Shown here in pieces: positions 25,031-37,850 of a stretch of DNA of 64,000 bases; position 1 is the stretch's first letter, and every line of letters starts with the position of its first letter. Origin of the DNA: Anagrus nilaparvatae (lineage: Eukaryota; Arthropoda; Insecta; Hymenoptera; Mymaridae). The DNA is taken from contig JAKSXM010000206.1 in the NCBI GenBank assembly GCA_022575985.1, positions 1,364,001 to 1,428,000 of the forward strand, given 5' to 3'. A model generated the notes under the pieces. The model was not told where the DNA came from. It did no database searches and saw nothing but the letters and a program-made list of their open reading frames with translations. A program made the translations under genes and the position numbers.

Positions 25031-28000
25031 GTTTTTTTTTTTTTTTATTAATAAGATTATCGTACAAGATTGTACAAAATATAGTACATTAATGATATAG
25101 ATATTATTGTTGCTACACGCTGAAAACAGAGGAAGAGGGAAGGAAGAGGCAAGTGAGATTAAGCAATGTAAAAAGAATTTAGGAATAAATTTAAGTTGAG
25201 TTAAGTTTGCTTTACGTCTATTAATCTCTTGAAGGTGTTGGTAAAGACTAGATTTGAAAACTTCCACTGAGCTTGACAGTCGGATTTTTTTCAGGGAGGG
25301 AGTTCCAGAAAGAGATCATAAATACAAGTGAGGAATTATTGTAAATAGGGTTTGTGGATGTGTCTACTAGGGTTGTTCACTAAAAAAAAAAAAAAGTGCG
25401 CCAAAAATGTTCTTCCTGAAGTATGTTGAAGTTTAGGTGACAAAATGATCCCGTACCAATTTTCAGCTCATTTGAGAACGATTTAGGGGTCGGACAAACC
25501 CAGGGTAGCTCTCAAGTGGTTGGCTAATACCGACAATTAGTGCGAACCACAAAGATTTTTTTCAAAATACGTTTTCTATGCTTCCTAATATGTTTTCGGT
25601 GTCGCTAAACTCGAAAATGAGGTCCTCAGAGTCCGAAAATACCTTAATCACCCTTAAACATCGAAAACACCACTTTTTTTACCAAAAATTTTTGGATTTT
25701 ATAGCGGAAATCGTATATATTCGAAACATCTGGATTATAAATTACAATTGATGACTTAAAAATGTTGAAAAAATACCGAAAACTCCTTCCGTTTATTCTA
25801 ACGCGCCTTATTGGTCGAGAAACGCAGAACTCAATTCTATAACAATGTAATAAGATAGGGTTTTTAGGCAATTTTCCAAATAACGCTGTCATATTGCAAT
25901 TCTACCAAAATACTATCGTTTGATCTCATTTTTTTATAAGTTCTACCTTTCAAACGCCGAAAACCGCAATTTTTCATCACCGATTCTCTTATCGCTATAG
26001 TTAGAAAATCAAATGTCCATTTTTTGCCAAAAATGAAGAATTTTAAAATTGCTGTTAAAATTGTAATTTTTGATGAAAATGAGTCTTAAAGGTCTCAAAA
26101 ATTTCAATTAAGCTCTAAGTTTTGAAAAAATTTTTACTCCTTCCTTTTTAATTGTTTGTTTAGCAGATATGATAATTTAAAAAAAGAGTCTTAATTTAAG
26201 GTTTTTTTTAAAAAAAAAACATATTTTATCACTATCTTTGTCGAGTCATATCTCGAAAAGGTATGAAGCAAAATGGACGAGTGAAAATTTTTTCGAAATT
26301 TGTGACTAATACAAAATGTTGGAGACCTATAAGACTTATTTTCTTCAAAAATTACAATTTTAGCAGCAATTTTAAATTTGGTCATTTTTGGCAAAAAATG
26401 GACATTTGATTTACTAACTATAGCGATGAGAAAATTGGTGATGAAAAATTGCGGTTTACGGCGTTTGAAAGGTAGAACTTATACAAAAAAATGAGACCAA
26501 ACGATAGTATTTTGGTAGAATTGCAATAAGACAGCGTTATTTGGAAAATTGCCTAAAAACCCTATCTTATAACATTGTTATAGAATTGAGCCCTGCGTTT
26601 CTCGGCTAAGAAGGCGCGTTGGAATAAGCGAAAGGAGTTTTCGGTATTTTTTCAACATTTTTAAGTCATCAATTGTAATTTATAATCCAGATGTTTCGAA
26701 TATATACGATTTTCGCTATAAAATCCAAAAATTTTTGGTAAAAAAAGGGGTGTTTTCGGTGTTTAAGGGTGATTAAGGTATTTTCGGACTCTGAGGACCT
26801 CATTTTCAAGTTTAGCGACACCGAAAACATATTAGGAAGCATTGAAAACGTATTTTGAAAAAAATTTTTGTGGTTCGCACTAATTGTCGGTATTAGCCAA
26901 CCACTTGAGAGCTACCCTGGGATTGTGCGATCCCTAAATCGTTCTCAAATGAGCTGAAAATTGGTAGGGGATCATTTTGTCACCTAAACTTCAACATACT
27001 TCAGGAAGAACATTTTCGGCGCACTTTTTTTTTTTAGTGAACGACCCTAGTGTCTACTACTAGATGATGGCGATTTTTAGGACGAAGGGTTCTTGTGGGA
27101 ATGTAAATATTAATTTTTTTCCTTGAGATATACTGGTATCCCATTGTTTAGTAAGTTATAGATGTGAACAGCGCTAAGGTATTTCGCTCTAAGTTTAACA
27201 TTTAGCCAGCCTAGCTTTATTCTGTCAGGGGAAGTACGAAACGGATATCTAATATCACAGAGATATCTGACAGAGGCATTCAATAATTTTTGTAATCGCT
27301 TGTATTGATGGTCAGGTAACTTGCCTATAGGAAACACACCAGAGTCAAGGATGGGAAAAGCAAGAGCAGTAACAAGCTGCTTTCGGATATTTGAGTTGAT
27401 TAGATGCTTGAAGTGTCTTAACCTATATAGGATATATCTCCATTTCATATCCTGATCAATGAAAAGGCCAAGGTTTTTTACTATTTTTGAGAGTTGGATT
27501 CTAGTACCACCAAATTAGAAAGAGGCATTTGTGTAAAAAGTATTTGATTTTTTGCTGAAGATCATGAAGTTGGACTTATCAATGTTTATTTTGAAGTTGT
27601 TGGCAGAACACCAGTTTTGAATCTCATAAAGATCATTTTGAAGTAGGTTTATTCCTAAGTTTAAGTCTGTGTAAGGTACTTGCAAGTAAATTTGGAGGTC
27701 ATCAGCAAACATGAAACGCTTTGAGTAAGTGATTTTGCACCCAAGATCATAAATAAGGAAAAGTAAAGGTCCAAGGACTGACTCTTGGGGAACCCCGCTG
27801 ACTATGTTGAGTGTAGATGAGGACTTATTATCCAAAATAACTGACTGATTACGGTTTCGTAGGTACTCTGAGAACAAGCCTACAACTTGAGGAGAAAAAC
27901 CAATAGCAGAAAGCTTGTCCTGAAGGATAGTGTGGAAAACCCTGTCGAAAGCTTTAGATAAATCTAACAGGAGTAGTATAGTTATGCGATCTAAGTGAAA

Positions 28001-28640
28001 GCCTTCGCAAATATCATCAGTTAGGTTTGTGAGTAAAAAGTTTGTACTATGATTTTTTAGGAAACCAGACTGAAAAGAGTCAAGAATATTGTGATGCGTG
28101 ATGTATTCGATAATTTGTTTGTGGAGGATTTTTTCCAGTATTTTTGAAATTATACATAAGAGAGATATTGGTATGTAGTCTGTTGGGGTAGAGGGATTAG
28201 AGGTTTTAGCTACTAGGAGAATATTGCTATGCTTCCAAGCTGAGAGTATTTGTTTAATATTATGGATTTGTTGAAGAGAGAAATAAAGACTTTGGAAAGA
28301 ACTGGAAGGCAATATTATTATATAATAATATTTTTGAATTGGGGAGCCTAAATGAGAAGCCAACTGGAGAATGAATGATATTGTTTGAAGTTGACGCATT
28401 TTGCGTTGAAATGAAGTAGCTATTTATTGAATCTGGTAAGAGGAAATTTTTCCGAGTTGGAGGAGAATTTGTGAGGCCCAGATGGTCAAGGTCTTTCCAA
28501 ATGGTAGCAGGTGGGTTTGTACTCAAGTAGCTTTAAGTGAATTCATTTTGATTGATGCTATCAATATTTCTATAGGAAATTTTGGTTGGAGGGGTTTAAG
28601 AAAGACAGGCGTGGACCTAGAAAGCATTTCTGGGAAAAAA
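25031..28640 (-). mobile_element. LINE (jockey/CR1-like) interrupted by a fold-back transposon
   Basis: Minus-strand non-LTR retrotransposon. Going downstream: a linker (28526 to about 28400), the RT with IPISLLCIISKILEKILH, LLLLDLSKAFDRV, SGVPQESVLGPLLF (Glu in place of the usual Gly) and catalytic FADD at 27698-27709. The C-terminal region follows (27448-27110, then on to 27058 after a frameshift). Reading resumes left of the inserted element at 25367 with TSTNPIYNNSSLVFMISFW and ends near 25190. A poly-A tract follows at about 25031-25045. Endonuclease and ORF1 are absent, so the copy is 5'-truncated. Frameshifts near 27112, 27505 and 25265 make it inactive. Confidence 0.88.
25368..27049. 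mobile_element. 1682-bp fold-back element, hAT-like, with 8-bp target-site duplication
   Basis: The ends are TAGGGTTGTTCACT and, on the other strand, TAGGGTCGTTCACT. The direct duplication gtgtctac flanks them at 25360-25367 and 27050-27057. The arms of about 840 bp pair nearly throughout with the axis near 26210. An 8-bp duplication and ends of the Y-A-R-N-G type fit the hAT superfamily. There is no ORF of note. It interrupts the C-terminal coding part of the LINE at 25031-28640; joining the flanks minus one duplication copy continues the LINE protein reading. Confidence 0.92.
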
Positions 28641-30840
28641 TTCCAAAAAATTCGTATAAAAATCGTAAAATTTCTAAAAAATAAGGATTTTTTTTTTTAA
28701 ATACCTAACGAATTTAAAGAAATGCTTGAGCTTAATAATTCCTGATTCTTTTCAAGAAAATAAATTTTAAAATTTTCCATTACTTACACTCTGTTGCAGT
28801 TTTTTGTCAACTTTATGCTAAAATCTTTTTAAGTTTTAGTTTTTTCTGACATTTTTATCCTAAAACGTTTGATTTTATGAAAGGATATATTTTTGCAATG
28901 CATATAATAATTCTCTATGCTTATTTTGTATTTTACAGGCTCATTAAGGAATCTCCAATAGTGTTCAGCGTTTATGATACAAATTGTTGAAAAATAATGC
29001 AAAAAAAAATGTATAACTTCATTACTGTTATCTTTACTTCAAATGTTTCTTGAATATGTTATATTTAATTTGTGCAAAAAAAATTTTAATTGTTTAAAAT
29101 AAATGTAAATTTTAACTTTAAAAAATGGTTTTTATTCAATATTACTTATTTTTTCCATATCCTACTTAATTTTAAGAAATGATTTGAGAATTGATAAAAA
29201 AGCTTTTGCCCATATATTTCCCATATTTTATGCATACGTGGGAACATTACTTTAAACTGTCCGGTTCCTCAGCTTGAATTTTTCTTTAATTTACTATATT
29301 TTTTAAAATAGTTCTCGTAAAATAATGTACTTTTGATCTTTTTAAAATAATGAAATTTATATTTTCTTACTGCTATAGTTTAAAAATTTTTGTTCATTTC
29401 TGAGTTACAGATTCAATATCCAAACTGATTCCAATCGCCTATTTGTCCAGCTTTTACCAGGATTTTTTTAAAATAAAAATGTTTTTTTTTACTGACAATG
29501 ATCGAAGAAAACGCGTTTCTTCCCCTCTTTAGAAAGAAAAATTGCTCTTTATCTATGGGAGCAAAAACAGAATGCCCTAGGTCATAGTTTACCATCCAAG
29601 GCAAAGTCAAGCTCGGCTTCATCTCTGACGGATGTTAATTAACATGCAATCTGATCCATTCTCTTATTTTTTGCTTCCTCAGTTAAAAATATATTAGTTT
29701 AGTTTACAAAAATATAAATTTTTCTTTCTAAAAGATTAACAAAGTATAAATGAGATCATAAAAAGAATATTTTACGCGAGCATGTTAATTACATGAACAT
29801 TATTTGAAATACAATACAAATGGCTTCAGTATGTTTTAGTTACCAAAAAAGGTGGGCCTATTTTCGTCTATTTAAAATTTTTTTTGCATGCATTTAATAT
29901 TTCTGGTACCTTACTACATAAAATTATTTCCAAAATAAATTGTTTGAAATTAAGATATCATTATTTCAAAAAAGACTAAAGAATTGAATGTCTATGTTTA
30001 TTGCGAGTTTTTCGACATAATTTTTTTTTTGTCTGAATTGCTTGATAAAGTTTATGATATAAGTAATTTCATATAATTATATGTCCCCTTTATGGTAACT
30101 TATAATTTTTGATACCAAAAACTAAAAACATAATAATTTTGTTATTTTCTTTATTTATGATATAGAATTTGAATCAATTTTTTTCGTTTCAATAAAATTA
30201 AGTAAATTATAGAATTACAACAACCATAGTAACTGAAGTTCAAACAGAGTATATTTATCAATAAAAATTCGAAAATATATTCGTTGAGGTTTAGAAATAA
30301 AAGTTCTATTTTGTCAGCCATCATAAAAATTATGAAAAAAATTATTATAATCGTAGCTTAATGATAGATAATATTACAATAGTTATCTATAGTAAATGAG
30401 TATGGACATATTTTTATTCCGCCCTATGTGGGCTGACTTATAAATTTTATTGCATGTTTTTGACCAATAAAATAAGTTTATTCAAAACAAAATTTATTAT
30501 GATTACTAATATTTTTTTTTGTATTAATAAATTTTTTTTTTTTATTTTATTTTCAATTATTGCAAAAATATTAATCTTGGGCTATCAGTTGACAAAAAAT
30601 TATTCGTATAGAATCAATTCTTAAGAAATAAGATACTAAAAAATTAACGAAGCTTCCATAATTTTCGTAAGAATTCGCAAAGAAAATTTGATGAAAAACA
30701 GTGAAAAGTTATAAAATGATTTGAGAAATTTTTAGAAAATTCAGGTAATTGACTAATTATTCTGGGGATACTTTCACTTGAAAGTCTTTGTCGAAAATCT
30801 CCAATTACTCCAGTCAATATAGGGGGCTTCACTCTTAAAT
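28641..30840. other. Gene-poor AT-rich DNA with a dispersed relic
   Basis: Bases about 29555-29665 (gccctaggtcatagtttaccatcc onward) are a diverged copy of a repeat also found at about 33285-33370 and partly at 48770-48840. ORFs at 28482-28700, 29413-29622 and 30644-30832 show no family features. Nothing else was recognised. Confidence 0.5.
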
Positions 30841-31270
30841 GAGGAAAACTCCTCTAAAAATTGGATATTTTTGATATTTTCACTATTTGAGTGTTCAGAT
30901 TTGTCCTTAGGTATTTTTTGACTCGCTCGTCTCGAATTTTGGGGCCCTGTCTACGAAAAATTGGCGCTTTACCCTTAAATTTGCTTAAATATGAAATTCT
31001 TCAACAATACTCTTTTTAAGGTTAATTTTTGCTAATTAAAGGGTTAAGCCGAAATATTTCATAAAAAATTCTCCGAAATTCGTGATCAGCGACCCAAAAA
31101 ATCTATGTAGACTAAATCTAGACACTCAAATAGTGAATACATCAAAAACACCCATTTTAGTGGTAGGTTTTGCTAATTTAAGGGCGAAGACCTAACTTCT
31201 CACAGAAAAGAATCCAAAATTCGTGTTTAGAGACCAATAAACCTATATTAGACCAAATCTGGTAGTGGCC
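30841..31270. repeat. Decayed inverted repeat with a direct partial copy
   Basis: Bases 30866-30945 (tttgatattttcactatttgagtg ... ctcgaatttt) have their complement at 31075-31155 (cgaaattcgtgatcagcgac ... actcaaatagtgaatac). A further partial direct copy of the right arm lies at 31215-31268. The unit shares its ttcgtgttta / gggtcaaaaa-type vocabulary with other palindromes in the window. Confidence 0.65.
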
Positions 31271-33137
31271 TGACACCACCAAAACCATATATTGGCTAGA
31301 GTAAATAGACAATGCACTGTTATATTAAATGTTTATAGCCTGAGCACCATGAAGTATATATGATGATACGATTGAAATAGTATATTAAGTATCAAGGGCG
31401 TATGTGATCACGCTAGAGTCTAAAGTACTTCGCCCATGATGTTTACACTAATTTTGCTCTACTGGGCTTAAAACGAGAGCTGAAATTTCACAAAAAATTA
31501 ATTTGATTATAGATAGTAAAATTTTAATAGTACTGAACATTAATTTTACTAAAACAGTAAAAAATAATTCTTCAAAATTACTTTGTTCAAATTTTTCATT
31601 ATGAATTTGAAATTCTTAAATACCCAATATTTACTTCATATAAAACTCAAATAGGTGATTATTATCTATTAAAAAAAATGTCTCATTACTTGTTGATTCT
31701 CGGTAAAAATGATTTAATAGAGTTTTTCAGACATATTTAAAAATTACAGCTTATACGCAAAGCATTAATATTTTTATAATGGTAAAATTCGCTAAAAAAA
31801 TTAAAAGTAGTGACCACTCATAAACTACTAAATATATGATCTTAAATTTTCTATATACTAAATTAACAAAATAAAACGGTGTATAAAAGCTTGTCTTTAT
31901 TCTTGATTCATGATGTTAAACAAACAAGTTTCTTTCTTTATACAACACGTATATTTTCCTACAATAGAGCTTTAAATTTTATAAAAAAGGAAGTACAGAA
32001 AATACATATAACTGATTTATGACAGTTTAAAACTTATTTCCGACCTTTATATATTTTATATATATGAGGATATAAAGCTAAATTTATAGTTTTAATATAT
32101 ATATAGTTAGAGATTTTTTTTTAGATTATAAAATTGCGTAATAATATTGTTGCAACTTTCAAACATAAAGATTTTTTTTTTAGCTTTCAAAAAAAAAGTG
32201 TTTTTAGTAATTACTTTATTCGTTGTAGGAAAAGTAAGATATAAATTTTTAAATGTACGTTAGCTCAGACGTTACTTTTGAACAAAATTGAACATTAAGT
32301 CCTGAAATAATATGATCGTGAAAATGTTAACCCTTTTCAGTTTACCTAATTGGGTTGTTCTTAAAAAAAAGGCATAGTTTATACATGCCAAATTAAATAT
32401 AACGGTTAGTTTTAGTATTAAAAAGTGAAATAAACATGGAAATTTTTAAAATAACATACTGACTAATGTATATCTACAATTTCAAATTTTTTATCAAAAG
32501 CTAGAGAAAAAAAAATGAAAAAGATCCTTTATAAACACTTCAATATATATATAGCTGAGTTACCGAAAATGTAGCACAAGCTTTGCTTAATTATAGGTCG
32601 TATTCGTCACTGTGTATAAAAAGGTAAAATTATATACTGCATGTATATTCGTTTTTTTTAAGAGGTTGTTTATAATTACGTAAACGAAAATTGAAATTAA
32701 AAGTTTATTATAGAAGAGAAAAAAGTAAAGGCAAGTTTATTTGATTAATGGGAATTTTATGATTTCGTATAATTATGTTATTTGGGTTACAAAATTAATA
32801 TGTATTTAAAATTTTTTATTTTATATTTGAGAAAAATTAAATGAAATTATGGGTATAATATATGTAAAAATTAAATTTACGAATTTGTGATGCACAAGTT
32901 GCTGAAAAGTACTTTAAATTTATAGTGGCAAATTTTGTAAACTGATCATTTGTTAATTTAAAAAATTAAATAACTACACTGTTAAAAAAATAACCTAATT
33001 AAAAATACGAAACTGTCCAAAAGTTATGATTGAGATGAAAATTTTTGATTTATTTCTTTTTTGTAATTTTACAGCACAAACGTAAAGTCAGTTTAGTATT
33101 TTTACCGTCGGATATTTGAAACAGTGTACTTTAAGTT
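31271..33137. other. AT-rich DNA, nothing recognised
   Basis: Both strands are dense in stops. I found no exon-like block, tandem repeat or inverted repeat that I could support here. Confidence 0.5.
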
Positions 33138-33948
33138 TTGGAATTTTTGTTATTGATATTTAAAATCATTTTTTCTAGTCAGATACCACGAAAGTACGAT
33201 TTCCTGGACCCTGCGCGGCCAAGGAAATTGCAATTTTTTGCCCAAGTTCTTGCCTTTGTTGCAGAAAAACCGTATACGACCCTTAAAAAAATGCCCCAAA
33301 TCGTAGTTTGCCATCCCCGAGTTCGCCTCGAAAGGTAATTTACGTGCGATTTGGGCTATTCATTATTTTTCTGGCCATGGGTTTTATAATGCTATTTATA
33401 TTAAGTCGAAATTATGCACTGACAGAATGACTTTATCGCACTTTTTAAATAAAATTATTTATGAAATTTGTGATATAAATGCATATGATTTTTATATCAC
33501 TTGTTCATAAAATACTATTATAATATACGTTCATAATAATAGAGCAGTTCTTAGTGAAACTTATTCAAAGACAAGGTAGACAAGCCTGGGATTTTGAAAA
33601 AAATGATTTGACTGGATTTAGTATGTAAAAATATGACAAGAAAATTGGAAAAAAGAAATGAAAGAATTAAATAAAAATTTCTCAAGTCACGAGAATTTCA
33701 TTTTTTCTAAATTATTCTAAAAAGAGAATTCTTAGTACAATTAAAGCCTGAAAATAGGAAATTTTAGAAAATGGAAAATTTATTATGAAAATTCAGTTTT
33801 TGAAATTTGAAGCATTTAAAAGGCAAATATTATAAGCAAATTATTTTTCAGGAGAAAGTAATATATAGGAATTGAAATTCTAATTTGAATTTGATCCTAT
33901 CGTTCGTTTTTTCTAACTGATTACAGGAATAGCAGGAATTTTTACTAA
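33138..33948. other. Dispersed repeat relic and unassigned flank
   Basis: A less AT-rich patch at 33177-33370 contains cgcctcgaaaggtaatttacgtgcgatttgggctattc, resembling 48773-48830 and, more distantly, 29560-29665. The 66-codon ORF at 33138-33338 runs through this relic and is not a recognised protein. Bases 33371-33948 hold nothing recognisable. Confidence 0.5.
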
Positions 33949-33950
33949 TA

Positions 33951-36900
33951 AAGACTACTGCGAAATAAGGTATGGTTTCCGGCCCCAGCATATTTTTCGC
34001 ATTTTTTTCGCTCAATTTGATGATATATGATAAAAAATAAGATTCCGAGGGTCGGCACCCCCCCACCCCCCCTGCGTTACCCTTGGGGGGTTGAAACGTG
34101 TTTTTCACTAAAAATTAATATCTCTGGGCCGAATCATCCGATTGGGGCGTGGTTGGTATCAAAATTTTTGTTTTGAAAAAATACGCCAAAAAAAATTTTT
34201 TTTTTTGTTTTTTAACTTATTTTGACGTTCAAAACTTCGAAAAACGTCATTTTTGGCTTTTTTGACGGTCTAAAAATTGAGATATCTCAGGATAGAGGAA
34301 AAACTCCTTTTTTTCGCGCTCAGGGGAACTTTGTCTAAGACTACTTTTCAAAATTCCGTCGGAAAAATGGCAACTTTTACGGTGTGTCACTCGCAATTGA
34401 CGATTATGTAAAGAAATCGTGTTTTATTTTTTGCTTATTTTATCATACCATCTAATATTTTATATTAAATCTAAAATTAGCTTTTTTATGGTCTTTTTTA
34501 TGTTTTTCTTATAATTTTTTCATAAAAAAACGATATTTCACCTATACTCTACCAAAAGACTTCATTTATTTCATGAAATCTCTTTTAATTTTCGCAAATA
34601 ATATCTATTTTCCTTATTAATAATAATTAAAATACTAACACTTTTATTATAAATAATTATTTTGAAGAAAGTGATTTATTGTTAAAAAATGTATTAAATA
34701 AGTTCAAAAATAACGATAAATTTAATTAATCAACATATTGAATTATATAATTATTTGAACGTAAAACCTCATTTTTAACTACTATGGAAAATCCGCAGAA
34801 AGATTGCGCTTAGGATGAATAACTTTTTAAAGAACAAAATTAAACGCACACCTTCCTGTTACATTTCTTTTTGGGTTCCTTTTAGACCACAGAAAGTGAC
34901 GAACAAGTGAGAAATAGAAAATATTTTGCTTGCCCTATATTTTTTTTCTTTAGTTGGAAGACTCAAAATCACGTTTTTTCGATGTTTTCGATTTCTGAAT
35001 TATATTTTTGAAGTGAAAACTTCCATAGCAACGTTATTGAAAAAAAAAAATTTTATACCAGGCGTGTTTTTTTAAAAAGCGAGACGCTGGCCGAGGCAAC
35101 GGCAACGCAGATGCAACGGCCGAGGTCTATATTACTATATCATACATATATATATATTTATTAGTGCATTTATTTATTTTAATTATTTTTATTGTGTTAA
35201 AAGTTAATTTATAGTGGTTTATTATTTTGTTCCTAAATTTTATTGAAATTTTTTGAAGTGAAAACTTTTATTTTATTAATTTTCTTATTGCGTTAAAAGT
35301 TTGTTAAAAAATTTAAATTAAAAATACAAACATAAAGACAAAAAAAATGTGGTTCGTTTTAATTGAAATGCTGCGCAAAAAAACACGTTTAATAATAAAA
35401 TAGTAACAAAAATTTTCATACTTTCAGTTTTCACTTCTATAGGGCGTCCCGCGACGCGCTTACCAGGTTTTATAAACTAAAATTATTCTAAATGATTGAT
35501 TTATGTTTTTTCACTTATTTTGCATTCACAATTTACTAATAAGAGTATACTCCCTTTTATACATGACCAAAAATCACAAATTTTCAGTTTTCAACTTCTT
35601 GAAGCAGCTCAAAAGGTAAATATTGGGGTTTTTAAAAATTCATATTCTTGGGATTTTCCTAGCAGATTCAAATGATTTTATCAACTTTTCATCGAATTCC
35701 TGAGGAAAAAATATATAAGTAAAAATTGCAAATATTATTCAGAAAATTTTTTCTTAAAAAATGCGAAACTTTAAACATTGGCTCCCTGAAAATTGGGGCA
35801 CTAAAAACTAAAAAAATGAATTTTTCTCTTATAAAGCGTACTCAAATGTTAAAATAAATACTGAATTCGGATTGTACGGGAAAAATTAAAACGAAGTACG
35901 TTTTTAGTCCAGTTTTTAACATCATTTGAATCTGTTAGAAAAATCTCAAGTTGATGAATTATTAAAAAACCCAATATCTAACATTTAAACTGCTCCAAGA
36001 CGTTGAAAATTGAAAATTTGTATTCTTTGGTCTTAAATATACTCTTTTTAGTAAATTTTCAATGTAAGAAAAGTGAAAAAACATAAATCCATCATTTAAA
36101 AAACAATTTTAATTTAGAACAAAAAAATTCCAAAATTGGTTTTTTTAAATATTGAAAAAACGTGATTCTGAGGCTGTCAACTCAAAAAAAACTATGCGAC
36201 GAGCAAAAATTTTGCTATTCCTAGCTTGTTTATCACTTTATATGGTCTAAGGTACACAAAGAAAGGTATCAGTAAGGTGTGCCTTCAATTTTTTTTTTTC
36301 AAAAAGATGATCATCCTATTGATTATTGCGAAAATTAAAAAAGATTTCATGAAATAAATGAAGTCCTTTGGTAGAGTATAGGTGAAATATCGTTTTTTTA
36401 TGAAAAAATTATGAGAAAAACATAAAAAAGACCATAAAAAAACTAATTTTAGATTTCAAATAAAATAATAGTTGGCATGATAAAATAAGCAAAAAGTAAA
36501 ACACGATTTATTTTACATAATCGTCAATTGCGAGTGACGCACCGTAAAAGTTGCCATTTTTTCGACGGAATTTTGAAAAGTAGTCTTAGACCAAGTTCCC
36601 CTGAGCGCGAAAAAAAGGAGTTTTTCCTCTATCCTGAGATATCTCAATTTTTAGACCGTCAAAAAAGCCAAAAATGACGTTTTTCGAAGTTTTGAACGTC
36701 AAAATAAGTTAAAAAATAAAAAAAAAAAATTTTTTTTTGGCGTATTTTTTTAAAACAAAAATTTTGATATCAACCACGCCCCAATCGGATGATTCGGCCC
36801 AGAGATATTAATTTTTAGTGAAAAACACGTTTCAACCCCCCAGGGGTAACGCAGGGGGGGTGGGGGTGCCGACCCTTGGAATCTTATTTTTTATCATATA

Positions 36901-36973
36901 TCATCAAATTGAGCCAAAAAAATGCGAAAAATATGCTGGGGCCGGAAACCATACCTTATTCCGCAGTAGTCTT
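33951..36973. mobile_element. 3.0-kb giant palindrome with TA borders and a nested insertion
   Basis: The ends are aagactactgcg(g/a)aataagg and its complement, bordered by TA at 33949-33950 and 36974-36975. Long arm blocks are nearly identical: 34100-34400 pairs with 36530-36830, and 34420-34610 pairs with 36330-36510. A nested inner palindrome (35471-35620 with 35970-36119) lies around the axis. The left arm carries about 430 bases (about 35030-35460) with no partner on the right. That segment contains ggccgaggcaacggcaacg and copies of gaagtgaaaact in both orientations. There is no coding sequence. Confidence 0.88.
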
Positions 36974-36975
36974 TA

Positions 36976-37357
36976 CTGAAGAAAGTAGTTTTTAATTTTA
37001 TTTAGAGCGTAGAAAAATAAAATCTAAAATTAAACTCAGATTTTATAAGCAAATTTGAACATTTTTAAAAATCAAAAAACAGCTGCCATTTCGAAACCAT
37101 TAAACTTAGAATCTTAAATCTGGCCGTGATTTCATTTTTTTTACATACTGACCCCGATCAATCAAGTCGGTTTTTACCTTGCTTTTAAGTCAGTTTCACT
37201 AAGAATCGCGCGACAGCAAACAAAGTCCAATTCTTTTTTTTTAAATACTAGATTTTTATTAAAAACCTAGATCAGATATTTTTGGATATTTCATCAAATC
37301 ATATTAAATATTTTAAGTCATAAAAAATCACTAAATAGCCAATAAAATTCATTTTAG
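36976..37357. other. AT-rich spacer
   Basis: No gene or repeat recognised between two palindromic elements. Confidence 0.5.
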
Positions 37358-37850
37358 CATAGTAGGTTCGTGGTGAATAAGTTAAAAAAATACGCGCTGT
37401 TAAATTATTGTTTTCTCTAAAGCCTTGGGAGGTATTTGTTTAAAGTTTTCTGCAAACATACTTTACATATTAAATAATTTGAGGAAAAAAAATTTCTTTT
37501 TTTTTTTAAACTTATTTTTCCTTTGAAATATTGAACGCAAAATTTAATATGGCACTGACTATAAAACGCTGGTTTTCGAATTGGCGGGTGTAATTTCTCA
37601 AAAAGTACAAGTCCGATTAAATTTTTTTGTTTTGTATTGTATTTATTATTAAATTTCACATTCTTTGTTACATGATAAATATAATTAACCAATTTTTTTT
37701 TCCATTTTTTTGACTATTTTCCGGTAAAAATTTTTTTTTTTTTTAGATTCTCAAGTATGTTTTTAATAAATACCTCCTAAGGGTTCAGAGAAAACAAATA
37801 TTTAAGAACGTTTATTTTCTTAACTTATTAACCACGAATCTATTCTTAAA
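37358..37850. mobile_element. About 490-bp fold-back element
   Basis: The left arm at 37360-37446 (gttcgtggtgaataagtt ... ccttgggaggtatttg) pairs with 37762-37848 (aataaatacctcctaaggg ... aacttattaaccacgaat). Arm identity is about 80%. The middle contains tracts of T and a minus-strand ORF without family features. No target duplication was identified. Confidence 0.75.
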
